This document shows, piece by piece, positions 7,211 to 14,642 of a stretch of DNA of 20,839 nt (its first letter is position 1; the number at the start of each line of letters is the position of its first letter). The notes under the pieces are model-generated. The model did no database searches. It saw only the letters and a program-made list of their open reading frames with translations, and was not told the origin of the DNA. Where the stretch lies: positions 1 to 20,839 of the IMG/VR virus record IMGVR_UViG_3300032893_000302. One strand, 5' to 3'. This DNA comes from a virus. Made by a program: the position numbers and the translations under genes.

Positions 7211-7228
7211 CCCTCGGACGTCTGAGGG
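7211..7228 (+). other. Inverted repeat between scaffold and coat genes
   Basis: CCCTCGGACGTCTGAGGG is an inverted repeat with one G-T wobble, lying directly after the scaffold stop in the 37-base gap before the coat gene. No T-tract follows, so it is not a standard intrinsic terminator. It could be an RNA hairpin that protects or regulates the downstream coat message, or a chance palindrome. Confidence 0.35.
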
Positions 7229-7247
7229 CCCCAGCAAGGCTCTTTAG

Positions 7248-8432
7248 ATGTCCGACAACTCACTTCTCTCGCCGAGCATCATCACCAAGGAAACGCTGGT
7301 CATTCTGGCGAACAACTTGGTGGCCGCGGGCAAGGTCAACCGCCAGTTCGAGAACCAGTTCGTCAAGATCGGCGCCTCGCTGACGGTGCGCAAGCCGAAC
7401 CGCTACGTCGTCTCGAACGGCCCGGCGCTGCAGATTCAGGACATCGTCGAGCCGTCGACCTCGATCACCATCTCCAACCAGCAGCACGTCGACTTCCAAT
7501 TCAGCAGCCAAGACCTGACCCTCACCATCGAGGAGTTCAGCGAGCGCTACGTGAAGCCGGCCTGCGAGCCGCTGGCCAACTCCGTCGACCAGGCCGTGCT
7601 GGCGCTCGCGACCCAGGTGCAGAACCTGGTGGGCACGCCCGGGACCACGCCCAACGCCTTCACCTCGCTCTCGGCCGTGGGCCAGCGCATGGACGAGGGC
7701 GGCGTGCCGCAGGACGGTCGCGTCCTGGTCATCAACCCGGCGGCCTACTGGTCGCTGTCGAACGCCTTCATCGGCCTGTACGTCAAAAGCGTGGCCGAGC
7801 CCGCGTTGAAAGGCTTCCTCGCCAACATCGCCAACTTCGAAATCTACATGGACCAGAACGTCCAGGTGATGACGAACGGCGCGTATGGCGGGACCCCCGT
7901 CGTGAACGGCGCCAGCCAGACGGGCGGATCGATCGTCACCAATGGATGGACCGCCTCGGCGGCCATCTTCAACGGGGGGGAGGTGATCACGTTCGCCGGG
8001 GTGTATGCGGTCAACCCCCAGAGCAAGCAGTCGACGCTGTCCTTGCAGAACTTCACCGTCATCGGCCCCGTGACCGCCGACGGCAGCGGCAACGCCACGA
8101 TCCCGGTGTACCCGTCGATCATCACGTCGGGCGCCTACCAGACCTGCTCGGCCTCGCCTGCCAACCTGGCCGCGGTCAGCGTGATCAGCGGCACGGCCTC
8201 GACCGGCTACCCGCAGAACATCGGCTTCGTGAAGGACTGCTTCGGGCTGGTGACCGTGCCCATGGAGCTGCCCGAAGGCGTCGACTTCAAGGCGCGCGAG
8301 ATGTGGAAGGGGCTCTCCCTGCGCATCATCCGCGCGTACGACATCAACAACGACGTGTTCCCCTGCCGGATCGACATCCTGTACGGCGTGAGCACCTACT
8401 ACGCCGAGCTCGGCTGCCGGCTCACGGGGTAA
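7248..8432 (+). CDS. Major capsid protein, P22 coat-like (394 aa)
   Basis: The N-terminus (SLLSPSIITKETLVILANNL, then VNRQFENQFVKIGASLTVRK) matches the start of P22-like coat proteins, in which an N-terminal helix and the long E-loop shape the HK97 fold. RYVVSNGPALQIQDIVEPS and later VDFQFSSQDLTLTIEEFSER follow the same family pattern. The length is 394 residues compared with about 430 for P22 gp5. A weak AAGG at 7236-7239 lies before ATG 7248. It follows the scaffold gene directly, as in P22. A seven-G run inside the gene (around 7975-7981) is in frame. No signal or cleavage motif is visible, which fits a coat that needs a separate scaffold. Confidence 0.92.
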   Translation: MSDNSLLSPSIITKETLVILANNLVAAGKVNRQFENQFVKIGASLTVRKPNRYVVSNGPALQIQDIVEPSTSITISNQQHVDFQFSSQDLTLTIEEFSERYVKPACEPLANSVDQAVLALATQVQNLVGTPGTTPNAFTSLSAVGQRMDEGGVPQDGRVLVINPAAYWSLSNAFIGLYVKSVAEPALKGFLANIANFEIYMDQNVQVMTNGAYGGTPVVNGASQTGGSIVTNGWTASAAIFNGGEVITFAGVYAVNPQSKQSTLSLQNFTVIGPVTADGSGNATIPVYPSIITSGAYQTCSASPANLAAVSVISGTASTGYPQNIGFVKDCFGLVTVPMELPEGVDFKAREMWKGLSLRIIRAYDINNDVFPCRIDILYGVSTYYAELGCRLTG

Positions 8433-8435
8433 CGC

Positions 8436-8615
8436 ATGCTGAAGCAGCCGCTCTACCAGGTCCGCGTTGAGCTCCGGGACGGCCGGGAAATCCCCGTCGG
8501 CCCGAAGGTCATCAAGGACGCCGCCGACCAGTTCCTGGCCGCGATCAAGGACCAGATCCTCGCCGGCCGCGAGCAGCGCTGGGCGAACCCGCGCGTCGTT
8601 CTCTGTCTGACCTGA
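8436..8615 (+). CDS. Conserved small phage protein after the coat gene (59 aa)
   Basis: ATG 8436 starts four bases after the coat stop. The product, MLKQPLYQVRVELRDGREIP followed by VGPKVIKDAADQFLAAIKDQ and ending RWANPRVVLCLT, has a beta hairpin, a 'PVGP' turn and a long helix. The pattern 'K-LYxVxxExRxGxxxPVGPxxxKDA...AIxxQI..G.....NPxVV' is a small protein common next to phage head genes. Its role is not established. It is too short to appear on typical length filters but has good spacing and family-like features. Confidence 0.75.
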   Translation: MLKQPLYQVRVELRDGREIPVGPKVIKDAADQFLAAIKDQILAGREQRWANPRVVLCLT

Positions 8616-8622
8616 GGGACAC

Positions 8623-9711
8623 ATGCCCGTCGTCACCGCCACCAAGTCGACCACCGCCGGCCCGCGCAACCTGTCGGACCAGAACAGCCAGGGCACGATC
8701 CTTGGCGACTCGCCGTCGGACCTGATCGGGTTCTTCGGCGGCACGCCCGGCGGCGTCGCCGGCAGCGTCACCAACCCGCCCGGGATTGTCCAGCCAGCCT
8801 CGCAGGGCACGCTGAAGGGCGCCACGGGCGTGGTCACCGTCTACGCGACCACCCAGACGCCGTCTTCGGTAGCCCCGAACACGACCGCCGAGCAAACGAT
8901 CACCGTCACCGGCGTCGCCACCGGCCAGGTCGTCGCGGTGCAGAAGCCGACCGCGCAGGCGGGCTTGGCCATCGTCGGCGCGCGCGTCTCGGCCTCGAAC
9001 ACCGTGGCGATCACCTTCGCCAACGATACGGCCGCCACGATCACGCCGACGGCGACCGAGACCTACCTCGTCGAGGCGTTCCCCGCCGCGCTGGTGCTGA
9101 CCGCCACGCTCTCGCCCGCCGCGGTCGGCCCGAACGCTGTCGTCGAGCAGCAGTTCGCCCTCACCGGCCTGCCGGCCGCGTCGGCGGTGGTGGTCAACAA
9201 GCCGACCGCGCAGGCCGGGCTGGGCATCACCAACGTCCGCACGGTCTCGGCCGGCGTCGTGGGCATCACCTTCGAGAACTTCACCGCCGCGACCATCACC
9301 CCGACCGCCTCGCAGTCGTACGCGTTCTTCGCCGCGCGAGAGGTGGCGATCGCCCCAGTGATGAAGACCGTCACCGCCAGCCTCGCGCCGGCCGCCGTCG
9401 CGCCCAACACCACCGCCGAGCAGACCTTCACCGTCGCCCAGGTCCCGTCGACTGCGCAGGTCTATGTGAATAAGCCCAGCCTGACCACCGGGCTGGGGAT
9501 CGGCACGGCGCGGGTCAGCGCCGCCAACACCGTCGCCATAACCTACATCAACAACACTTCGGCCACGATCACCCCACCGACCGAGACGTACACGATCGGC
9601 GTGCTGCCCTCGGCCTCGCCCGCCGCCGGCTCGAGCACCGCCTACAACGCGCAGTACGGCGGCTCCGATCACGCGGCGATGGTGGCCCTTGGCTTGGTGG
9701 CGGGGCCGTAA
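8623..9711 (+). CDS. Three-repeat beta-rich virion protein, likely capsid decoration or head fibre (362 aa)
   Basis: The first ~70 residues include SDLIGFFGGTP, a motif that I associate with small phage head proteins. Three tandem units follow, at about residues 73-152, 159-236 and 250-327. Each has a PNxxxEQxF/I strand, a 'KPTAQAGLxI' or 'KPSLTTGLGI' turn, a VSAxNTVAIT-like strand and 'T/S-ATITP' near the end. The alternation of hydrophobic and polar residues suggests an Ig-like or related beta-sandwich. The gene lies two genes after the coat protein and has a GAGGG ribosome binding site before ATG 8623. A role on the capsid surface is inferred from position and repeat architecture, not from a named family. 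Confidence 0.7.
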   Translation: MPVVTATKSTTAGPRNLSDQNSQGTILGDSPSDLIGFFGGTPGGVAGSVTNPPGIVQPASQGTLKGATGVVTVYATTQTPSSVAPNTTAEQTITVTGVATGQVVAVQKPTAQAGLAIVGARVSASNTVAITFANDTAATITPTATETYLVEAFPAALVLTATLSPAAVGPNAVVEQQFALTGLPAASAVVVNKPTAQAGLGITNVRTVSAGVVGITFENFTAATITPTASQSYAFFAAREVAIAPVMKTVTASLAPAAVAPNTTAEQTFTVAQVPSTAQVYVNKPSLTTGLGIGTARVSAANTVAITYINNTSATITPPTETYTIGVLPSASPAAGSSTAYNAQYGGSDHAAMVALGLVAGP

Positions 9712-9852
9712 TAGGCTCTGCCGAGTACGGATGCGTCGTTCGGGGCGGACTCCGGCGGTTGCGCGCCGCGACCGGGCACACCAAGCGGGCCACGAGGCGC
9801 CCCATTTGCCACGTAGGCTGTATGGCTCGCATCGGCGTTTGGAGGCTCAAGC
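9712..9852 (+). other. Intergenic gap of 141 bases
   Basis: This is the longest gap in the window. It is GC-rich, with a GGAGG at 9841-9845 serving the next gene. I see no convincing -35/-10 pair and no hairpin followed by a T-tract. A short frame from ATG 9822 shares sequence with the downstream gene in a different frame and looks like noise. Confidence 0.5.
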
Positions 9853-10581
9853 GTGAAACAGTGCGTGATCCTGGCGACACCCTGCCTGAACCACGCCGTC
9901 GCGCTTGAGTTCCTCCGATCCGCCGTCGCCACAACCCACCTGCTGTCCAATCGGTTCCTGGCCGACGGAGACTTCGGCTTCTCCTGGCAGCAGCGCGCGG
10001 GCGACTGCTTTGTGGCCAAGGTCCGATCCAAGCTGGTCGGCGAGTTCCTGGACAACCCGCACGCGACCGACCTGTTCTTCATCGACGACGACCTGGGCTG
10101 GCCGCCCGAGAAGGTGCTCGAGTTCCTGGACAGGCCCGAGCCGATCCTGGCCGGCGCCTACCCCAAGCGCAGCGACACGCTCGACTGGCCGGTGTCGCTG
10201 CTGTCGGACGCGGCGACGGGCGAGCTGATCGAAGACCAGGGGCTGATCGCCGCGGACCTGGCGGCCACGGGCTTCATGCGCATCAAGCGCGCCGTGCTCG
10301 AGGCGCTCTACCCGCTGGGCCCGGTGTTCCGCGAGCGCGAGGCGGACGGCGTCGAGCGCCAGTGGCGCGCGGTGTTCAACTCCGGCCCAGCCGACGACGG
10401 CCAGTGGTGGGGCGAGGACTACCACTTCTGCAACCTCGCCCGCGCCAACGGCTTCGACATCTGGGTTGATCCCAGCATCGAATTTCACCACCGCGGGCAG
10501 AAGCGTTACACAGGGACGCTCGCGCAGAGCCTGGACCAGTTCCGGGCCCGCGCCCGCCAGGCCGCAAGGAGCGCTGCATGA
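9853..10581 (+). CDS. Phage glycosyltransferase-like protein, GT-A fold (242 aa)
   Basis: GTG 9853 is preceded by GGAGG seven bases upstream. The N-terminus (CVILATPCLNHAVALEFLRS) starts like GT-A nucleotide-sugar enzymes. ATDLFFIDDDLGWPPEKVLE at about residues 71-90 carries Asp78-Asp80, the expected DxD metal-binding motif, followed by a helical segment and LAGAYPKR. Near the end GEDYHFCNLARANGFDIWVD (Glu188, Asp189) and EFHHRG supply the acidic base and His positions usual for this fold. The substrate cannot be read from sequence. Encoded between head and tail genes, it may glycosylate virion proteins, DNA or a host polymer. The stop overlaps the next ATG. Confidence 0.8.
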   Translation: MKQCVILATPCLNHAVALEFLRSAVATTHLLSNRFLADGDFGFSWQQRAGDCFVAKVRSKLVGEFLDNPHATDLFFIDDDLGWPPEKVLEFLDRPEPILAGAYPKRSDTLDWPVSLLSDAATGELIEDQGLIAADLAATGFMRIKRAVLEALYPLGPVFREREADGVERQWRAVFNSGPADDGQWWGEDYHFCNLARANGFDIWVDPSIEFHHRGQKRYTGTLAQSLDQFRARARQAARSAA

Positions 10582-11213
10582 CCACCGCCGAGCATCAGGA
10601 ATACCCCAAGTACATGACCCACCCGATGCACCAGCCGTCGAAGATGGAGAAGATCCAAACCGTCTATCCCGGCGGCAAGGTGGTGGAGGACACGAAGGGC
10701 ACTGCCGAGCGCTTCCCGCCGGTGATGGTAAACAACGCCGATCAGGAGGGGATCCACGCCGCTCAGGGCTACGTCGCAGGCGGCAAGAGCGACCCGGAGA
10801 CGTTCAAGCGGCTGGTTCAGGCCGGCGCGTCATCCCCCGGCGGCGGCGCGTACACGCCCGCCGAGTTCCCCAAGTGGGTGAACGGCGTCCTTTGCGATGA
10901 TGAAGCGCAGGAGCAGGCGGCCATGCCGTTGGTCATGGCCGAGCCGCGCGACAACGATCTTGTTCGGGCAGCTTGTGGCGGTCTGATCGATGAGGTGTCG
11001 ACCACCTCGGCCGAGTCAGACCCGCGCGACGACCTGATCACCGAAATGCGACAGCAGATCGCCGAGATGCGCGATAGCATCGCCGCCTTCAAGGCCGCCA
11101 ATGCCATCGCCAAGGCCGAGGGAGCGTCACCCACGCCCCCCGCGCCGCTTCCGGTCACCCAGACGCCGGACCTCACCCGCCACCGTGGGCGGCCGCGTAA
11201 AGCGTCGCAGTAG
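10578..11213 (+). CDS. Uncharacterised phage protein with C-terminal AT-hook-like tail (211 aa)
   Basis: ATG 10578 overlaps the previous TGA. Two related motifs occur: EYPKYMTHPMHQPS near the start (from residue 8) and EFPKWVNGV in the middle. Both resemble the short 'YPKW(x)xHP' module found in phage proteins. A helical segment (LITEMRQQIAEMRDSIAAFK) precedes a Pro-rich linker and the C-terminus RHRGRPRKASQ, an AT-hook-like basic tail. The protein is probably multi-part: N-terminal module, helical middle, DNA-binding tail. I do not recognise a named family and cannot state its function; a virion-associated or DNA-contacting role is inference. Confidence 0.65.
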   Translation: MTTAEHQEYPKYMTHPMHQPSKMEKIQTVYPGGKVVEDTKGTAERFPPVMVNNADQEGIHAAQGYVAGGKSDPETFKRLVQAGASSPGGGAYTPAEFPKWVNGVLCDDEAQEQAAMPLVMAEPRDNDLVRAACGGLIDEVSTTSAESDPRDDLITEMRQQIAEMRDSIAAFKAANAIAKAEGASPTPPAPLPVTQTPDLTRHRGRPRKASQ

Positions 11214-11216
11214 GCC

Positions 11217-11948
11217 ATGACCACTGCCCAGGACCTGATCACCGGCGCGCTGCAGCTCCTGGGCGTCTACGACCCAGGCCAGGCGCTGACGGCCGCCGAC
11301 GCCGCGCTCGGGCTTGAGGTGATGGGCGACATGTTCGACAGCTGGTCGAACGAAAGCCTGACCTGCTACGCCTGGCTCACGTCGCAGATCACGCTGGTGG
11401 CCAACCAGCAGAGTTATCCGGTCGGACCCGGCTCGAGCTTCAACACCGTCCGGCCGATCCGCATCCTCGAGGACCCGGGGACCTGCTTCATCCGCGACAG
11501 CAACCAGAACGACTATCCGATCCAGGTTCTGCCGCAGGACATGTGGAACCTGATCGGGCTCAAGACGAACACGTCGGACATCCCCGACACGCTGTTCTAC
11601 GACCCGCAGTTCCCACAAGGGATCATCAACATCTTCCCCATCCCGACGATCGCCTACACGCTGTTCTATTCGAGCTATCTGCAGCTGGTCGATCCGAGCG
11701 TGCTGACGAGCTCTGTCAGCCTACCGCCGGGCTACAACAAGATGATCAAGTTCAACTTGGCGATTGACCTGAAGCCGTACTTCGACGACGCCAACCTGGA
11801 TCCCGTCGTCATCGCCCAGGCGGCCGAGAGCAAGGCGAACGTCAAGCGGTCGAACATGAAGGTGGTCGAGGCTGTCTACGACAACGAGATCGTGTCGCGC
11901 GCCTCGCCGACGTACAATATATATCGCGACAGGCAGAACGGTACCTGA
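11217..11948 (+). CDS. P22 gp4-like head-to-tail adaptor (243 aa)
   Basis: The start, TAQDLITGALQLLGVYDPGQ, with LTAADAALGLEVMGDMFDSW, is the signature of P22 gp4-type tail accessory factors, which bind below the portal and close the DNA-filled head. The middle (LPQDMWNLIGLK, then DTLFYDPQFPQGIINIFPIP) and the end (MIKFNLAIDLKPYFDD, KSNMKVVE-like helix) continue the pattern. At 243 residues it is longer than P22 gp4 (about 166), with the extra length in the central beta region. It is placed directly before the gp10-like gene, as in P22. In P22, gp4 was reported to have muramidase activity; no catalytic motif is visible here. Confidence 0.85.
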   Translation: MTTAQDLITGALQLLGVYDPGQALTAADAALGLEVMGDMFDSWSNESLTCYAWLTSQITLVANQQSYPVGPGSSFNTVRPIRILEDPGTCFIRDSNQNDYPIQVLPQDMWNLIGLKTNTSDIPDTLFYDPQFPQGIINIFPIPTIAYTLFYSSYLQLVDPSVLTSSVSLPPGYNKMIKFNLAIDLKPYFDDANLDPVVIAQAAESKANVKRSNMKVVEAVYDNEIVSRASPTYNIYRDRQNGT

Positions 11949-11950
11949 GC

Positions 11951-13372
11951 ATGAAGACGCCGTTTCTTGGCCCGGCGTACCGATCACGCTCGCCCAACCT
12001 CGCCGATCAGCGCCTGATCAACCTATACCCGGAGATCGTCGAGACGAAGACGGGCAAGGAAGTCGGCGCTTTCTACAGCTGCCCGGGGCTGGTGCAGGTC
12101 GCCACCGTCGGCGCGGGCCCGATCCAAGCCATGCACGCCTTTGAAGGCCAGACCCTCTACGTCGTCTCGGGAAACCAGGTCTACGCGCTAGACACGTCGC
12201 TTGAGGCCCGCTCGGTAGGCTCGATCACCGTCAGCACTTCGCCGATCAGCATCATTGACAACGGCGTGCAGGTGGCGATCTTCCAGAACCCGAACGCCTA
12301 CAGCATCGTGGGTGGCGACTTGGCCCCCATTGCCCTGCCGTTCACCAATCCCGGGATCGCCGTCTACCAGGACGGGTTCGGCGTGGTGAACGAGGTCGGC
12401 TCGATCAATCTCTGGCAGTCGAACTCGTTCGACCTCACCACCTGGGATCCGCTGAACTTCGACACCGCAGACGGCTCGAGCGACTACATCGTCGCGCTGG
12501 GTGAGCTTCACCGACAAATCGTGGTCCTGAAGCAAGATCATGCTGAATTCTGGATTAACGCGGGAAATCCTGGCTTCGTCTTCCAGCGGCTGGATGGCGT
12601 TCATCTCAACGTCGGGTGCGTCGCCCCAGGCTCTCTGGCCAACCTCGGCGAGAACCTGCTCTGGCTCGGCCGCAACGCCGATGGCAACAACATCGTGCAC
12701 CTGCTCAACGGCTACGAGCCGCGCGACATGTCGACGCACGCGCTGGTGCGGGAGTTCAACAGCTACCCGACGACGACGGACGCGATCGGCTTCGCCTACC
12801 AGCAGGAACGCCACCTGTTCTATGCCCTGACGTTCCCCAGCGGCAACGCGACGTGGGTGCTCGACCTGACCGCCAGCCAGCAGCTCGGCGTGCCCTGCTG
12901 GCATCAGCGCGCCGGCTTCTCAAACGGCCAGTTCAACCGCTACGCGGGCCAGTGCGCCGTGAACTTCGCAGGCCAGATTCTGGTCGGAGATTTCGCGAGC
13001 GGGAACCTATACTCGCTGGACCTGGATAACTTCCAGGACAACGGGCAGACGCGGAAGTGGCTTCGCTCCTGGCGCGCGCTGCCCAAGCCGACGCTGCGCT
13101 CGACCAAGTACCACTGGCTCGCCATTGACCTCGAGACCGGAATCGACGTGCCGGACGGGGCCAATCCCCAGATCGTGCTGCGCTACAGTGACGATGGCGG
13201 CCACAACTGGTCGAACGAGCGGCAGACGTCGGCGGGTCTGACCGGGCAGACCGACCTGCGGGTCAAGTTCAACCGCTTGGGTATGTCGCGGCGCGGCCCA
13301 TCTGACCGGATCTTTGAGCTGTCGGGAACCGATCCGTTTAAGGTGGCGCTGTTGTCGGCGGAATTCGGCTGA
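11951..13372 (+). CDS. P22 gp10-like packaged-DNA stabilisation protein, tail hub (473 aa)
   Basis: The N-terminus, KTPFLGPAYRSRSPNLADQR followed by LINLYPEIVETKTGKEVGAF and CPGLVQ, is the diagnostic pattern of the gp10 family (Phage_stabilise). Strands continue with a repetitive WD-like beta architecture (LYVVSGNQVYAL, LLWLGRNADGNNIVHLLNG, WLRSWRALPKPTLRSTKYHW). The length is 473 residues, almost the same as P22 gp10 (about 472). The product caps the portal-gp4 channel and anchors the tail. It starts two bases after the gp4-like stop and its own stop overlaps the collar gene start (TGATG). Confidence 0.92.
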   Translation: MKTPFLGPAYRSRSPNLADQRLINLYPEIVETKTGKEVGAFYSCPGLVQVATVGAGPIQAMHAFEGQTLYVVSGNQVYALDTSLEARSVGSITVSTSPISIIDNGVQVAIFQNPNAYSIVGGDLAPIALPFTNPGIAVYQDGFGVVNEVGSINLWQSNSFDLTTWDPLNFDTADGSSDYIVALGELHRQIVVLKQDHAEFWINAGNPGFVFQRLDGVHLNVGCVAPGSLANLGENLLWLGRNADGNNIVHLLNGYEPRDMSTHALVREFNSYPTTTDAIGFAYQQERHLFYALTFPSGNATWVLDLTASQQLGVPCWHQRAGFSNGQFNRYAGQCAVNFAGQILVGDFASGNLYSLDLDNFQDNGQTRKWLRSWRALPKPTLRSTKYHWLAIDLETGIDVPDGANPQIVLRYSDDGGHNWSNERQTSAGLTGQTDLRVKFNRLGMSRRGPSDRIFELSGTDPFKVALLSAEFG

Positions 13373-14079
13373 TGCAGACGCAGGGCTTTCCGCTGCAGAA
13401 TCAGCCGCCGCTGGTCGGCGTGCCGGCGCTGTTCAATCAGGTCTGGTTCCAGTTTTTTCAGACGCTGTGGAATCGTCTCGGCGGCGCGCAGGTGGCCGCC
13501 GTGGTCCCAAGCGGCGCGATGCTGCCGTGCGGCGGCCCCGTGCAGGACGGCTACATCCTGTGCGACGGATCGGCGGTGTCGCGCACCGAGTACGCCGCAT
13601 TATTCGCCGTGATCGGCACGCGGTGGGGCGCCGGCGACGGCTCGACGACCTTCAACGTCCCCGACATGGTCGACCGCTTCCCGGTCGGGGCGGGAAACCT
13701 GTACGCGCTGGGCGACACCGGCGGGGCGGCGAGTGTCGAGCTCACGACCGCCCAGCTGCCGGCCCACAACCACGCGGTGACCGATCCGGGGCACACCCAC
13801 AACATCACCGACCCGGGGCACACGCACACGGTCAGCGATCCCGGCCACGTACACTCCTCGGTCGTCGCGGCGTCAAACGTCACCACCGGCACGTCAGCGG
13901 GCGGCGTGACCGCCGGGAACACCGGCTCGGCGACGACCGGGATCACCAATCAGTCGGCGATGACTGGTGTAGCGACCGTAGCCACTACCACCGGCGTCAC
14001 CACCCAGAACACTGGCTCGGGAACGGCAGTGCCGACCCTTCCGCCCTATGCCGCCGTCACGTGGATGATCAAGACATGA
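13372..14079 (+). CDS. Tail collar domain fibre protein (235 aa)
   Basis: Residues 47-109 are a phage tail collar domain: PSGAMLPCGG, GYILCDGSAVSRTEYAALFA, IGTRWGAGDGSTTFNVPDMV and DRFPVGAG. The first ~40 residues (FPLQNQPPLVGVPALFNQVW) probably attach to the virion. Four HxH pairs follow at His132/134, His141/143, His150/152 and His159/161, the last three in TDPGHTH-like repeats. Such HxH stretches bind metal in trimeric fibres. The C-terminus is a Gly/Thr-rich repeat ending PPYAAVTWMIKT, usual for collar fibres. In P22 this slot holds the tail needle gp26 (about 233 residues), which this protein replaces. It is likely the receptor-reading or adhesion fibre. Confidence 0.88.
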   Translation: MQTQGFPLQNQPPLVGVPALFNQVWFQFFQTLWNRLGGAQVAAVVPSGAMLPCGGPVQDGYILCDGSAVSRTEYAALFAVIGTRWGAGDGSTTFNVPDMVDRFPVGAGNLYALGDTGGAASVELTTAQLPAHNHAVTDPGHTHNITDPGHTHTVSDPGHVHSSVVAASNVTTGTSAGGVTAGNTGSATTGITNQSAMTGVATVATTTGVTTQNTGSGTAVPTLPPYAAVTWMIKT

Positions 14080-14633
14080 GCACGCCCTTTTTCATCACCG
14101 GCCTGCCGCGCTCGCGCACCGCGTGGTTCGCCATCGCCACGTCGACCGACAGGTCGGTCTGCCACCACGAGCCGCATTATGGGGACTTCGAAACCGCGGC
14201 CGAGCTCTGGGCGATGCAGTCGCGGTACGAGTTCGTGGGCATTGCTGACGCGGGCCTCGGCATGCATCTGCGGCGGATCCTGGACGAGGTCGGCCCGCGG
14301 ACGCTGATCATCGACCGCGGCCCCATGGCGGTGGCGGGTTCGCTGCGCAAGTACATGGGGTTGAGCGAGCAGCGGCTCGGGCCGGGCTGGTATCCAGCCC
14401 TGCTCGCCCGCCTCGAGGTGCTCGGCGCGGCGCTGGCCGTCGAGCATTCGCTGATCAAGCGGGTCGCCTTCGACGATCTCACGGACGTCGACACGCTGCG
14501 CGCCTGCTTCGACTGGCTCATGCCCGGCTGCAAGCCGCTGAACCTGGTGCAGCTCATGCACATGAACATTCAGAGCGATTTGGGCTATAACCTCGCCAAG
14601 CTGAGCCGTTTCCGCGACCTCTCGGCGACCTAG
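14076..14633 (+). CDS. Sulfotransferase-like P-loop protein (185 aa)
   Basis: The N-terminus FFITGLPRSRTAWFAIATST matches the PAPS-binding 5' phosphosulfate loop of sulfotransferases (G-x-PRS-x-T). CHHEPHYGDF follows. A later strand, TLIIDRGPMAVAGSLRKYMG, matches the 3' phosphate-binding motif R-x-P-x-x-V-x-x-S (Arg81, Ser89). At 185 residues it is shorter than bacterial or animal enzymes (about 250-350), as are other phage-encoded members. The ATG overlaps the collar gene stop. The reaction would be sulfate transfer from PAPS to an acceptor on a glycan, a protein or a small molecule. The acceptor is unknown. The catalytic His cannot be fixed from sequence alone. Confidence 0.72.
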   Translation: MSTPFFITGLPRSRTAWFAIATSTDRSVCHHEPHYGDFETAAELWAMQSRYEFVGIADAGLGMHLRRILDEVGPRTLIIDRGPMAVAGSLRKYMGLSEQRLGPGWYPALLARLEVLGAALAVEHSLIKRVAFDDLTDVDTLRACFDWLMPGCKPLNLVQLMHMNIQSDLGYNLAKLSRFRDLSAT

Positions 14634-14642
14634 GAGGGCATC

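Noticed and set aside
9800-9852. Possible promoter with TTGCCA near 9806
   Set aside because: No -10 element at a suitable distance; the gap seems to hold only a ribosome binding site.
13770-13860. CRISPR-like or repeat array from the repeated CCGGGGCACAC units
   Set aside because: These are codons of the TDPGHTH repeats in the collar fibre, in frame and only a few copies.
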